Source of the DNA: Petrosia ficiformis
Lineage: Eukaryota; Porifera; Demospongiae; Haplosclerida; Petrosiidae
Length of the DNA stretch: 64,000 nucleotides
NCBI GenBank assembly: GCA_947044365.1
Contig: OX345643.1
Span: 5,830,501-5,894,500, forward strand
Direction of reading: 5' to 3'
The notes under the pieces were generated by a model. It saw only the letters and a list, made by a program, of their open reading frames with translations, was not told the origin of the DNA and searched no databases. A program made the translations under genes and the position numbers. Shown here in pieces: positions 51,360-63,800 of the stretch (position 1 is its first letter; every line of letters begins with the position of its first letter).

Positions 51360-51600
51360 TTGATGTGGTTAGGTCTTATATTTTTGTATATAGACCTGTG
51401 AATCTTTAATCTATCAGCATACAATATATTGTATATAGTACACTTACAGTTCTTATATAAAACAATATAAAACCTTGGTTTAGTGTCCTCGGATGTGATA
51501 TAGCCCTCGCAGGCTCGGGCTATATCACATCCTTGGACACTAAACCTCGGGTCTATATTTTTGTATATAAGACCTGTAAGTGTACTATATATATTACATA
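51360..51600. mobile_element. Hairpin MITE
   Basis: Core arms at 51478-51507 and 51517-51546 (TTTAGTGTCCTCGGATGTGA / TCACATCCTTGGACACTAAA) flank TCGCAGGCT. Outer repeats of TATATTTTTGTATATA and CTTACAG/CTGTAAG extend the fold. Lies between (TA)n tracts. Confidence 0.85.
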
Positions 51601-51609
51601 TATAAATAG

Positions 51610-51646
<37 letters not shown>

Positions 51647-51959
51647 TTTCATTGTTATAAAAGTTTAATAATATTATAATTGTATATTTTATAAACCTAG
51701 TGTAATAAAAGAGTGGAGACAAGTAAAAAAGACTTAACATGTCAGAAACATCGACCTACAAACCAGTAGTAAGGAAATGATAGAGTAATTAATATTATAG
51801 TAATTATAACAAATATCCATTATTTTAAGAAAATTCATATTTTCATCAAAGGAATCAGACAGCAAAAGGTCGATGTAATATTGAATCGGTATTATATATT
51901 GATAGACATCTGCTTATCAGTAAAATTCCATATAATTACATCATTAAAATGTATAATAA

Positions 51960-52165
51960 ACACATGTACAATTGAGATACATGTACATGTACTGATGTCG
52001 AGACACATGTAGTACGTGTACCAATGTTGAGATATATGTACTGTACATGTTCCAATGTTGAGATACATGTAATGTACATGTTCCAATGTTGAGATACATG
52101 TACTATACATGTACCAATGTTGAGATACATGTACATGTACTAATGTTGAAATACATACATGTACT
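51960..52165. repeat. About 31-bp minisatellite upstream of MTFR exon
   Basis: Six to seven units of CAATGTTGAGATACATGTAC plus ATGTACATGTTC. Ends about 30 bp before the acceptor at 52195, so the repeat contributes the polypyrimidine-poor intron end. Confidence 0.93.
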
Positions 52166-52198
52166 AATGTTGAATATTACTTCTATTCATTGTAGACA

Positions 52199-55100
52199 AT
52201 GTATGGATCAAATCGAAGTGTTGTACGTATGATAGCAACAAGACTTCCCATCAACACTGGACATCGTCTATTTATACAAGTAATATTCTATTCACTAGAC
52301 AATATGTAATCTCCTCCACTTAATCTACTAAATGAGTGACTGTATATTACCATACTAGACTTGTATACAGTGAAAACCCTCTATTGAGAACACCCCTGTG
52401 TTAAGGACACTTAGAAATATCCTGAACTGTGCTTTATAATATAAAGTCACCCGTGAAATGAGGACACCCCTGTATTAAGGACATTTATATTCATCTCAAG
52501 GGTGTCCAAATAGAGGGGTTCCACTATAGATGTCCATAAGTGCTATCAATTGTACTTGTAGTTTAGGCATTAGGGTTTGGGAATGGAGATTAGGGTCTAG
52601 AGTCGTGGCTTATGATTAAAATTTAGATTTTGGGATTAAGGTTTAGGATTAGGAATTGAATCAGGGTTTGGGAATGGGGATTAAGATATAGGTTTGGGGT
52701 TGTATTATTATTAGTTTATGAATCAGATACATGTTATGGTTTTGAATCTTTTAAAGACACTTGTTAATATTCTTCTTCTCAGCTTCCTCATGTTCCAGGG
52801 TCTAATCCTACATCTCCTTTGAATTCTCTACAAGGAATGTTTGGGTACTCAGAAGAAAATACTTTAGCTTCTATACTGAGAGATCCAGGTCTAATGTGGA
52901 GTAAAGCCACTCAGAGGTTTCGTTTAGAACCAATTTTTGAGGAAGCAATGGATGAAGGAGTGAAGAAAAATGATGATCTTATAAATGAAATGCAAGATGA
53001 TGATCTTACAATGGAAAATGAAAGTGAATAATTTAATAAGATAATCTTTTAAGTACGTAAATATTTTGTCAGTAAATTCTGTTGGTGCTTACCTTTAATC
53101 GCTCTTCATTTAGCTGGGAAGTCAATGAAATTTGGTATCTAAGAAGCCTAATAATAGCTCTTCCTGTATACCAAATTTCATCAATTTCCTGTACAAAATA
53201 ACTGAATGATGAGCCAGACCCCAGCTCTTTTATAAGCCAGACCCCAGCTCTTTTATAAGTCAGACCCCAGCTCTTTTTATAAGTCAGACCCCAGCTCTTT
53301 TATAAGTCAGACCCCAGCTCTTTTTATAAGCCAGACCCCAGCTCTTTTATAAGCCAGACCCCAGCTCTTTTATAAGCCAGACCCCAGCTCTTTTATAAGC
53401 CAGACCCCAGCTCTTTTTATAAGCCAGACCCCAGCTCTTTTTATAAGCCAGACCCCAGCTCTTTTATAAGCCAGACCCCAGCTCTTTTGTAACCCAGACC
53501 CCAGCTCTTTTTATAAGCCAGACTCTAAGAGAATTAAGCATTTGATCCAAATTATTTTGTGGGAAAGTGTCCCTTTATGACAAATAGATCACATATATTA
53601 TATATTATATGTTATATATTACTCAAGATTCAGAGGCTACTTCCAAACGTATATCGTCACTGGAAGCTGAATTAGCAAGACTTAAATCTCAGATAGCTAA
53701 TTATGCACTAAATGAAATGCAAACCTCTGAAGGTATGTATGCATTGTTTAAAAGATAATATATTTTGAATACAATACTCTATTATTCTTAGCACCTCCTC
53801 CTGCCCCACCTCCTCCTCCTCCTCCTCCTCTCCCATCAGTCACAAACAGTTCAACACAGGTAGGTTCGTTATAATTCTAAATGTGTCTTCTCTGTTACAA
53901 GTAGGTTTGGATAATTCAATAATATCACTATATTATGTATCACTGCCCAGAATGGTATTGCTGTTTTAATACACTGTTTCCCCCAAAGCGTGGTACCATG
54001 GCACTCCCCCACCTTTCATTTTAACTTTATGCTGGAAAACCCTGTTTAACAACACTGGTGGAACATTTTTGAGCAAGCGTTATGCACCACTGATCCACTC
54101 CTCCACCCTTAATATTTATCCTAGGGGAAACGCTCTAACATGCCTATATCACATTAGTTTATGTAAAACACTGGTGACCCTGTCTGTTAGAAAAGTTTTT
54201 AATTTTCGTTTCTGTCCTCTGTGCTTTTTTCAAGTTACTACTACTAATGATGTACCGGTAATTGCCTGAATTGATGGAGTAAATGTATTAGGTAAATATT
54301 GAAATCACCCATCCTAATCACAAGTACAAGAGTGGGGTCCATTTTAGTTAACTTATTCATTAAACACTGTTCTATTTACTTATACAGCCCTCAACATCAG
54401 ACCGACTTCATCCTATGTCTTCTACTGATGTGAACACTACACCACAGGAAACGCATACAGACACTCCAATGTCATCTGTATTGAAAGACATTGGTAGTGT
54501 TAAATTAAGAACAGTAGATGTAAAAAGGTAAGAGAGCTCAAATGTTTTCTTTGCACTTTGTGATATTGGTATTATAGAGTACAGTTGTAATCTCAATGTA
54601 GGGATGGCCAAGAGAAAATGGCCACCCATACATTTCAATTACAAGTAATGCAACACTTTTTCTGTACCTAGTGAAGTCCTTATAGTTATGATGGCTACTT
54701 GTTAGTTGCTAAAGTACCATCCTGACTTTGTTTGCATAATTTTTCTATAATTTGTCTATTCTGGTTTTCTAAGAAGAACAAGATAATATCTACTGACATT
54801 TGTACATAGTTGTAGCCTAAAACTAAAACTGGTTTACTGCAGTTTATCAAAAGCTAGAGTGTAGGGTTCAGAGAGGAATCTCTGATCTTTCCAGTCAATC
54901 CTGAAAAGGGTTCTGATGGCACTAGATTCTTTGCCATTTTGTGTACTAGGGCTCTGTTGATGAACTGAAGTACTCCTTTAAAACTTTGCACTAGTTTGCA
55001 ACTAAATGTTCTTTCATTTTTTGATTTCTTTTTTGTTGTTTTGTTGTTGTTGCTGCTGTCTGGTACTTTGTGAATTCCATTCTTTAGATCTCCTGGAGGT

Positions 55101-55948
55101 ACTCCATTGCGAACAAAAACACATACACAAGATCCTTCAACTGATGATCCAGCTGCAATAATAGCACATGCATTAAGAAAGAAATTCTCACATAGAATAT
55201 TTCAGGATTCACCAGGTTAGAAAATGTGGTTTAGTTCACGTCATAATCATAGTCTCAACAACTTATATGTCAATATTAAATATGTTTTGCTAATTCCACT
55301 TCACATAAAAAAATAAACGCTAAATTCTAATTAATAAGACTGAAAGAGGAAAGTGAAAAATGCTGGGTAATTTACTGGGAATTGAACCCAGGGCCAATGA
55401 CTTCAGCCACTAGTGCTCTCACCACTGAGCTATGACAACCAGACAACCATCACCACTTTCACAATCCTTTATATATACTATACGAGCTGAATGCTTCAGT
55501 CGTACACCAGCCAGGCACTACTGTTTTTAGTGAATCCGGACCTCTTCCAATGCTAATGCTTATCTACGAAGCTTAATTTGGTATCTACGAAGCTTAATAA
55601 TAGCTCTTTCTGGATACCAAATGTCATTGATGTCCTGCACAAAATGGTAGAATGACGAGTATTGAAAATAAGTGTTTGATTAAATTATTTTGTGGGAAGT
55701 ATCCTTTTTTAGGGAAACTAGGTCACATATAATTAGTTACATTCTTTTGGGATATACATGTTTTATTAAGTGTCTAGAATATGTCTTGATTTTTTATAGA
55801 TAAAGAAAATCTCGATTCTTCTTATAATGAATTTGACAGTCCTGGTCCATCAAAAGTACTGGTGAGTTATATACAAGTCTTGAAAATGAGCTTTTATTTA
55901 ACTATTATCTTTTATTAGTTTGATTCACCAACAAAAATAAATCAGTGA
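52199..55948 (+). CDS. Mitochondrial fission regulator (MTFR1/MTFR1L family), 284 aa
   Basis: Plus-strand exons: 52196-52279 (ATG at 52199), 52783-53023, 53628-53732, 53792-53859, 54388-54527, 55088-55215, 55800-55861, 55919-55948 (TGA); 855 nt from ATG, phases agree. The N-terminus MYGSNRSVVRMIATRLP matches the RSVVRRIGTNLP block of the family. Then LEAELARLKSQIA (coiled coil), a proline run (aa about 144-157), DIGSVKLRTVDVKRSPGGTP and DPAAIIAHALRKKFSHR, the conserved C-terminal block. Family length is 290-385 aa. These proteins sit at mitochondria and change fission. The exon-2 donor GAAA|gtgaat is the least certain junction; it was chosen because it restores phase before a stop 6 nt on. 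An upstream noncoding exon is possible. Confidence 0.85.
52367..52528. mobile_element. R3-type MITE in MTFR intron 1
   Basis: Begins ACAGTGAAAACCCTCTATTG and ends AATAGAGGGGTTCCACTAT; interior AATGAGGACACCCCTGTATT. Confidence 0.9.
53213..53521. repeat. 23-24-bp minisatellite, about 13 units, MTFR intron 2
   Basis: Units AAGCCAGACCCCAGCTCTTTT plus AT, differing in T number and GCC/GTC. Lies inside a dispersed repeat also seen at 55580-55730 (TAATAGCTCTT...TTTTGTGGGAA). Confidence 0.97.
55366..55441 (-). repeat. tRNA-like sequence (SINE head or tRNA pseudogene)
   Basis: On the minus strand: an A-box-like TAGCTCAGTGGTGAGAGCA and a B-box-like GGTTCAATTCC 34 nt later, with spacing as in tRNA. 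The acceptor arms do not pair well and the B box has the usual GA changed to AA, so it is tRNA-derived but not a working tRNA gene. Lies in MTFR intron 6. Confidence 0.65.
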
Positions 55949-56129
55949 TAATTTATTTTAAAAATTATTTGCTATGAAACTACAAGATATTAAAAGGATA
56001 AACTTCTATGATGACAAATGACGATCAATTCAATGTCCTCATTATATCCATATTGTCTGTTTAAAATTATAATTTATTAATAAAATAATGTATTTAATAA
56101 CTGTGTAATGTATGATACATATGTACTTG

Positions 56130-56262
56130 TAGTTTTGTATGCAAACCAGTTGTTTAGAAGGTAGGGGTACAAGACTGACAATGTGACCAGTTGTATAGAA
56201 GGTATGGGTATGAGACTGACAATGTGACCAGTTGTATAGAAGGTATGGGTATGAGACTGATG
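56130..56262. repeat. 41-bp minisatellite between convergent genes
   Basis: Three units of GACTGACAATGTGACCAGTT plus GTATAGAAGGTATGGGTATGA in the 330-bp gap between the MTFR stop (55948) and the scaffold-gene stop (56279). Confidence 0.95.
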
Positions 56263-56278
56263 ATATGTAAAGCACAAT

Positions 56279-59200
56279 TTATTTTTGATTATTAAATTTA
56301 CTGATGGCATCTTTTACACTGGTAGATTGACTGGTCGGCTTTGGAGGTAAGTCTGGTATTGTAATTGGTATTTTGGTACTGTAAGTGTCTTTTCTATCTT
56401 GAACGGGAAAAAGTGGTTTTGGTTTGGGAGGTTTTCGCGCTGGAGTAACAGATGGTGAATGCTGTGTAGAAGGGATTTGAAAACTCGATGGAACGGTTGT
56501 CTTAGGGGAAGGTGGAGTGAAAGAACTGGATGATATATAAACTTCATCACTCTCTACCTGTTCAATTCTTTGTTGGTTTTTAAATTTATTTTTCAAAGGT
56601 AGAGGAGGAGTGGAGGGACTTAAAGGCTTTGGAGGTAGAGGTGGAAGTTCTTCCCTTTTCATTTGAAATTTTTCTTGTCTGATGTATGGAATAGAATTGT
56701 CATATTCATCACTGTCTGAGTCCTCATTTTGAGGGGACTTTAGTTGAGAAACCAGCTTTGCTTGTTCACGTATTTTCTGCAACTTAGTTTTCAGTTCTTT
56801 TGTAGGTGTCTGCATGGATTCAGGATGAGAAAACTTTGTTGATGTTTTATTATGGTCTTGTTTCATTGCGTCATCATATACATCATGATCTTTTCTTTTA
56901 TACAATGAATGTAGTTCTTCACCTATATATCCATCTGAATTATGAGATCCATAAGTATGTCGTTGCTCAGTTTTTGGTATTGGCATTGGTTTCCTTGGTG
57001 GTATTGGTAATGGTCTAAGTTGCGTATTTTGTGTGGTGCTAGTGATTTGATCAAGACCAGATTCCAAACTGCAGGAATTAGCAAATGGTGAGAGGTAGCT
57101 TAACTGTTTCTTCAACTGTGGGAGAATAAAGATTGGTCGTTATACATACTTCGTGACTGAAATAATTATTATTACAAGATTTGAACCTTTTTTGCAGGTG
57201 CTTGTCTCTCGGCTCTCATCCTACCCACATACTTTCCATGCTCACTCATGAAGTCTTGCAGCTCCTCATAATCATGTATCTAATTATAGTATTAGTTTTA
57301 ATAATCACATTAACTCATTTATGATTTACCAGTTCAGGGTCTATTAGTTCTTCGATTTCAGGATCTTTTAAGGTTTCTCTCTCATCTGATGAAGGCGAAA
57401 ATGTCTGTACAATTATAATATAAAATCAATTGGCCGTACTTTAAGACTGGCTTCACATAATAACGCAAAGCAGCATCCATTGCATTGTGATAAAATTATT
57501 AAAATTGATTGGTCAAAACTAGTGTTGTACCTATACTAGGTTTTGCCTATATTTCAGATACAGATATTATAGGCAACTGCCTATACCTACATATACATGT
57601 GTGCACTCATTTTTCTAGTATATGTTCATGTGTATCACTAATTTTTAGCACTGCTATATTTAGTTCAAAACTTGGTCTGTAAAGTATCTGTATCTGCCCC
57701 TATACTATTTACCTATACCTATATTTACCTATACCAGTATAGGTACAACACAAGTATCTGTATCTGCCCCTATACTATTTGCCTATACCTATATTTACCT
57801 ATACCAGTATAGGTACAACACAAGTCAAAACGCAATGCAGCTGGCTCAAAGATAGAATCAGATTCTAACCTCACGTTACATTGCGTTTGATGAGAATGAA
57901 GGAAGTGTATCGTGTTCACAATGCATTGATACAACACACAGAAACATAAGGCTTTGTATCATATGTGAACAAGCCTTAAGGCATACCTCTACATGTGTGA
58001 GACGTTCCAGTATATGTTTAGGGAATTGTGTGTATTTGTCTCTAACTATCCCTTTACACATGTCATCACTCTCTTCACGAGTTACAAACACAATTTCATC
58101 AACCTATAAGAGAAATTACAATTATAACACTATGAATTATGAAACAATAATATATGAAAAGTGTATCCATACAATTGCTTTGTGTAGTCTGGGGCAGTAA
58201 CACCAGCCAGGATATGCTAACTAATAACCATTAATCCAATATCTAACTACCTATTATTATATCTATACATAAAAATGTCTTTTTCCAATGCTACAACAGC
58301 TATTAGTTGAAGCTGGCTGAACCTGTACTTTCTTCCTATAGGTCTGTATACGTAGCTCGAGCATGTGTTTCACATCAAAAACAATCATAACACTGATGCC
58401 CCTGTGGGTCATACAATAATCACTTGTTATACCTCAAGGCGGACCAATCCAAACAATCTGTCTATCCCTTCATATGATTTTATGACTCTTGCAGTATACA
58501 GAGCTGTTACTTTCAGTTGCTTTATAAGGTTATCAGGAAGGGCTATGGCAGTTGCATTTGATCCTTGATCATCTTGTTCTTCTGTGATCTTATAAAACAT
58601 ACAGTAATAATACTTTCAAAATGTATAATCATATTTATATACCTCTACATCACCATCAGAGAACACTTTTGCTCTTTTCTTGAGTGCATGCTCTATAAAA
58701 CAGAAGAGTATATTTTCATTAGTCATGTGTTTGTCAAGTTGTGGTATATACTTACTCAATTTATCAAACTTCTTGGAAACAATGGCAAATTTCTGGTATA
58801 ATAATAAATAAACAATAAATTAGTTGTGAAAACTGTGTTCTACTTACATTCCTGTGTTCTTTGTTAATTTCATTATCTGCAGACACAATGGGTAATAGTA
58901 TTTTAAATATATACAATTAATAGTTTACCATTTAGTTTTGTCATCTATATGAAAACAAGAAAGACATTCTCACATAATGAAATAGTAATTAGTATGTATG
59001 ATCAAGACTTACTTTTCCATTTATTTCAGAATCATCTCCAAATGAACCTAATAAAATAATAATAAACATTTTCAATAAAAATGAAAGATGTAGGGACGTC
59101 AAAACCCAAAAAGCATGCGAACAAGGTTGGGTTGCTAACATAGGACCCAAAATTAAACAAACCACTTCCATATAACCCTACATAAGTACAACATATAAAC

Positions 59201-60740
59201 CTACATAATTACAGCTCTTTGTATTTTGCTTTATAGCGTGTAAGTACTTATGTAGGGTTATATAGAAGTGGTTTGTTTAATTTTGGGTCCTATGTTAGCA
59301 TCCCAATCTTGTTTGCATACTCTCTGATAATAATACTTAGCTCACAATTAAAGCAAATTTGTTTGAAAATATTTGCAAGTTGTATTCCATAGTTTACATT
59401 CCTACATGTATCTAGTTACATGGGGTGGCAAAAATAACTAAAGTCTGTTCACATTCACGATGTCCTTGATGTGATGATGATATAGTGTATAGTTTAATGT
59501 CATAAGGTTAATACATGATTATACTGTAACTCAATAATGAAGCAATGGATTGAAATGTGACATACACAAAAAAGAACGGGAAGGATAATTATATGAAAAT
59601 AGTGCATGTAAAAAGATCGTTGGTCACTCCAAACTAAAGTTATGAACATTTTTCTGAGGACAAGGTGAATGTGAATGACCTTTAATATTAAGTGGTTGGT
59701 TTCCCATATACATTGTGTACGTTAATATTGAAACTTACTTCTGCTACTTGCAATAATAGTTTCCTATGGAAGACAAAACAATATTAATTATGACTAATAA
59801 TTATAATCAATCACTCACAAGTTTTGGTTGAATTCGTTGGACCATCCATTGCATGTTGAAATTGTATGCTAAATCCAACGGATTATTACCATCGTATCCG
59901 ACCTGTTGCACAGACTCTTCAAAACCATTATTTATTTTAGGTTTTGATAGCCAATCACAAGTTCCCACCAGCTGATGACGCAGCCCAAAATGCAACAACG
60001 ATTCATTCCCATCATAGTATTTACCTGAAATTACGTAGATGCAACGATTAACAAAGTCAGGTAATAATTTTATTCATGCACAGGACATCAAATGAACTAA
60101 CCACACATAAATTTCGGCAAGTGAATAAGTGGTTGGTTAACACTCTGTAGTAAATGAGAAATAACTCGATCAGTTATATCCCTGTTGACTTGAGCTTCTT
60201 GCTGTTCTGTTTGTATTTGATATGCAAGTACTGCAGCTAGTGTTGCACTATTGTTATGTCCAATTTCGGAGTCATCCGTGTCGCCATTGTCTGGTGTTAA
60301 ACAGTTCAATATAGCTTCTTGTGGAGTTAGCACACGTAAATAGAACTTTGGGAAATTGTGGTCTTCTCGGTGTGCAAACTTTGGCACAACAGTATAGATT
60401 CCACCCTCTTTGAAAACTTCAAACAAAATGTTTTATTATTAAGAGAATAATGCAGAATTCGTAAATTATATTACCTGGAAACAGTGCTCTTACAGCCTTA
60501 GGTCCTATTTGTGTTCCAGGAACTCTGTCTATTCTCTGTCCTATTGGATCAAGAATGGTAAAAGTTACCAATAAAGATTGAGGGACATCATGGGTATACT
60601 CCACTATGAAATCCTGGCTCTTCTGCATATGGAAGTTTGTAGTATTATAGGTATAGCTATAAATTATTACTCACTCCAATAAATGCATAATATGGAATTA
60701 ATCTTGGTAAATTCTCTGAACTGCTTGCAGAATCACTCAT
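56279..60740 (-). CDS. Scaffold/adaptor protein, tentatively BCAP/BANK1-like (734 aa)
   Basis: Fifteen minus-strand exons: 60675-60740 (MSDSASSSENLP), 60475-60622, 60102-60416, 59819-60024, 59739-59763, 59013-59047, 58929-58944, 58848-58876, 58756-58792, 58643-58692, 58433-58588, 57987-58103, 57330-57404, 57187-57279, 56279-57115; 2205 nt, phase-consistent. Residues about 25-105 look Ig/TIG-like (DFIVEYTHDVP, VFKEGGIYTVVP). Residues about 185-243 resemble the ankyrin pair of Dof/BCAP/BANK proteins (ESLLHFGLRHQLVGTCDWL, DGNNPLDLAYNFNM). A basic helical stretch (KKFDKLKHALKKRAK) and an all-helical segment follow. From about 457 the tail is Pro-rich with SH3-type PPLPPKP and Tyr sites such as EYDNS (Grb2-SH2-like). 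No TIR domain is seen. The exon-14 donor (AAG|gttcaa) is weak. AATAAA overlaps the stop codon. The family call is tentative; the gene structure is firm. Confidence 0.7.
57528..57830. mobile_element. Fold-back element with TTGTGTTGTACCTATACTGG ends
   Basis: Left end AGTGTTGTACCTATACTAGG and right end CCAGTATAGGTACAACACAAG are inverted. The right half contains a 70-bp tandem duplication (57684-57753, 57754-57823). Lies in intron 12 of the scaffold gene. Confidence 0.85.
59095..59322. mobile_element. Large inverted-repeat MITE
   Basis: Arms of about 80 nt (AACAAGGTTGGGTTGCTAAC...CCCTACATAAGTA and its complement) around an AT-rich centre. In intron 5 of the scaffold gene, between exons 59739-59763 and 59013-59047. 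Confidence 0.9.
59450..59692. mobile_element. R2 MITE, complete copy
   Basis: Ends CTAAAGTCTGTTCACATTCA and TGAATGTGAATGACCTTTA are near-perfect inverted repeats; best copy in this window for defining the family. Confidence 0.9.
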
Positions 60741-60839
60741 TGTGTTTATTGGTGCCTACACCCTTCGTGAACGATATTTCATTGTAATATAAGTACATCA
60801 CGTGACTAGTCTCCATGGTAATAAATTCGATAAGATATC
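60741..60839. promoter_or_regulatory. 99-bp bidirectional promoter
   Basis: Start codons of the scaffold gene (60740, minus) and the DUF4515 gene (60840, plus) are 99 bp apart, so both promoters must share this space. It contains a palindromic E-box TCACGTGA (60798-60805) and GTCTCCATGGTAAT (60809-60822), which matches the RFX X-box consensus at all but the last base. No TATA box is evident. Confidence 0.65.
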
Positions 60840-63800
60840 ATGCCTAAAGGCAAAGGTAAAGGCAAGAAAAAGAAAGAAGGAAAAGGTGGTAAGAATAAAA
60901 AAGAGGAAGGAACAGATAATGAAGAGAAAGGCCAAGAGAAGAAAGATTTTGGACCACCTCCACCAAATGACAAAGAACAGGCACTGAGAGAAGAGTAAGT
61001 TGAACTACAGCCTGGACTAGACAAATTGAAAATTCTATCTATCCATCTATCTATTTCATGCCAAAGCAAAATATTGCCACTATAATATATATTGTTTTAT
61101 AATTTATATAGATTGAATGAACTTGATAATGAATTAGATACACTGAAGAAACAAGTTGATCAATTGTATCCGAGAATGTCAATGACTTATTCCACTGAAG
61201 ATTAGTGGGTGCAGTCTTATGTTCTTAATCATTAGGATATATCTGTTAGGCTGTATGTTAGATCACCATCCTTCACACACAGTGTTTTGAACACACTAAT
61301 TATGTGGTTGTAATAATGCTAATCCAATTTATTTGCTACGACTTAGTTTGATAAATATTTCTCCTTGACTAAAAAATATAGGAAACTAGAAAATGAATGG
61401 TTACAAGAGGAATCTGAGAAAACAAAACTTGAAAATGTGAGTTAATAATTGTTATCTATATATAATTGTCCTTGTAAATGCACGTCATGGTCAAAGGTCA
61501 AGCTACACGGAATAAACCATGGCAACAAGGTGAAACTGTGCTCATAATTCTGCAAATGGAGCCAAGTTAAAGAACTAAAATGATAAGAATAAGAATAGAT
61601 GCGAGCCTTCAATTTTCGGAGTAAGAATATGAGAAAAGAGGAGGAGAAGAGTGAGAGAGCTTTGAGTAAATCACTACTATCATAGAAACCCATTGGATTC
61701 TGTCATGCAACTACAAACTTGAATAAAGAGGCTAGCACAATAGGAAATATGTTAGTCTGGCATAGCTTGCAGAATTTATGCGGGTGTTCGTTAGTCTATA
61801 TATAATTGTCCTTGTAACGTACGTCACAGTCAAAGGTCAAGCTACATGGAATAAACCATGGTGACAAGGTGAAACTGTGCCCATATTTTTGCAAATGGAG
61901 AAGTCAAGAAAGGAAGAGAAGTGTTAGATAACTAAGATGATAAGAATAAGAATGGACGCATGCTGTCAATTTTCAGAGTAAGAAGATGAAAATAAAGGAA
62001 GAGAAGAGTTAGAGAACTTTGAATACATCACTACTATCATCAATGTTAGTAACCCACTGGATTCAGTCATGCAACTGCAAACTTTAATAACGAATAGAGA
62101 GGCTAGCGTAATAGCAAATATATACTAGTCTGGCGTAGCTTGCAGAACTGCGAGTGTTCGCTAGTAATTATAATTATACTCCTTTATAATTATACAATTG
62201 TAATCATTCCAGCAAGATTATCAGACGTATATATCTCGTCGAGCCCAAAAAAGACAATCTTTAATTGTATCACTTAGTGATCAGAACAGAGTAGAACTTC
62301 AAGAAATTGAACAGCAAAAGGAAGATTTACTGAAAGATTTTGAAGAAAAAAAATCAGGTAGGTTCACTCTCATGCGTAATTTTTATTATTATTAAATATT
62401 TGATTTATTTATCTCAGAATTAAATGCTACTTTACTTGAAAAGCAAAATGAGCTTGCAAGAGTGAACCAAGAACTACAAGCATTAGAACCATTTCGAGTA
62501 AGAACACATTGGACCCAGTATTCCTATAATGGAACACTAGCACATTGGACCCAGTTATATGTACTAATCTATATGTACTATCAATATTACAAAATGCTAG
62601 CACATTGGACCCAGTTATATGTACTAATATATATGTACTATCCTTATTACAAAATGCTAGCACATTGGACCCAGTTATATGTACTAATCTATATGTACTA
62701 TCCTTATTACAAAATGCTAGCACATTGGACCCAGTTATATGTACTAATATATATGTACTATCCTTATTACAAAATGCTAGCACATTGGACCCAGTTATAT
62801 GTACTAATCTATATGTACTATCCTTATTACATAATGCTAGCACATTGGACCCAGTTATATGTACTAATATATATGTACTATCCTTATTACAAAATGCTAG
62901 CACATTGGACCCAGTTATATGTACTAATCTATATGTACTATCCTTATTACATAATGCTAGCACATTGGACCCAGTTATATGTACTAATATATATGTACTA
63001 TCCTTATTACATAATGCTAGCACATTGGACCCAGCTCTGTATAATCTATATGTACTATTCCATTATGGACCATTAACACTTCGGACCCAGTTCCATAGAT
63101 GAATGTTTGTCAAAAAAAAAGCAAGCTTCTAACATGAAATATCATGTATAAATCATTCATGTAATGAAGTATGTACCATTCATGAACTACTCAATTTATT
63201 TAACAGGCTCTTCAAAGACAGCAAGAGAATGAGATATCTCAACTAGAGAAAGAAGTTGATGAGAAGAGGTTCCAACATGAAAATCGAATAAGAGTATTGA
63301 AGACTCAGTTTCTTCAAGAACAAAGACAGTTTGAACATGAAGCAGAACTTAGAGTACATGCAATGGCAGAGAAAGCTGACAAGGTATAAAAAATAGTGTT
63401 AGACAATAATGACCACTTTTAGTTAATGCTGCTTTTCATAATTTTAGTTATATATAGTTTAACTAAATAATATTACTAAATGGTTTTAGTTTTAGTTAAC
63501 TACACAACATGTAACTAAAAGTGCCCATTAGTTATAGTTATTACAGTAGATCTGTAATTTAATTAACTAACGCCTCACTAAAGTTATAGTTTAGTTAACT
63601 AATGCGTTATAGTTTAGTTAAATAATGCCTCACTATAGTTATAGCTATAGTTAACACAAATAGAGAGACAGGTAACTAATGTGTAGTTTAATTATTATCA
63701 TACAGAGAGCATCACAATGTCTGACAGAACAAACACGAAGAATAAGTGCAGAGAACAGACAACTACGAATACATTTACAAGAATTGATTGAGAATACAAA

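Larger units (their letters stand above)
50057..52198. other. Divergent intergenic region ARMC1-C / MTFR
   Basis: 50057-50594 is the ARMC1 5' flank shared with copy A. 50595-50880 is unique with no convincing exon. (TA)n tracts lie at 50878-50902, 51212-51335 and 51600-51642. On the minus strand TTTAG|gtaagt at 50936 could be a noncoding first-exon donor for ARMC1-C, and on the plus strand ACAAG|gtaagg at about 51050 could serve MTFR; both are speculative. A hairpin MITE (51478-51546) and a minisatellite (51960-52165) fill the rest. Confidence 0.6.

Noticed and set aside
53213..53521. CRISPR-like array
   Set aside because: Units are contiguous with no unique spacers and lie in a spliced animal gene; it is a minisatellite.
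55366..55441. Functional tRNA gene
   Set aside because: B box is altered and the acceptor stem does not pair; annotated as a tRNA-derived repeat instead.
62427..63102. Repeat proteins of 185-204 aa on both strands
   Set aside because: Frames stay open only because the 60-bp repeat unit is a multiple of three; the array is inside an intron of the DUF4515 gene.
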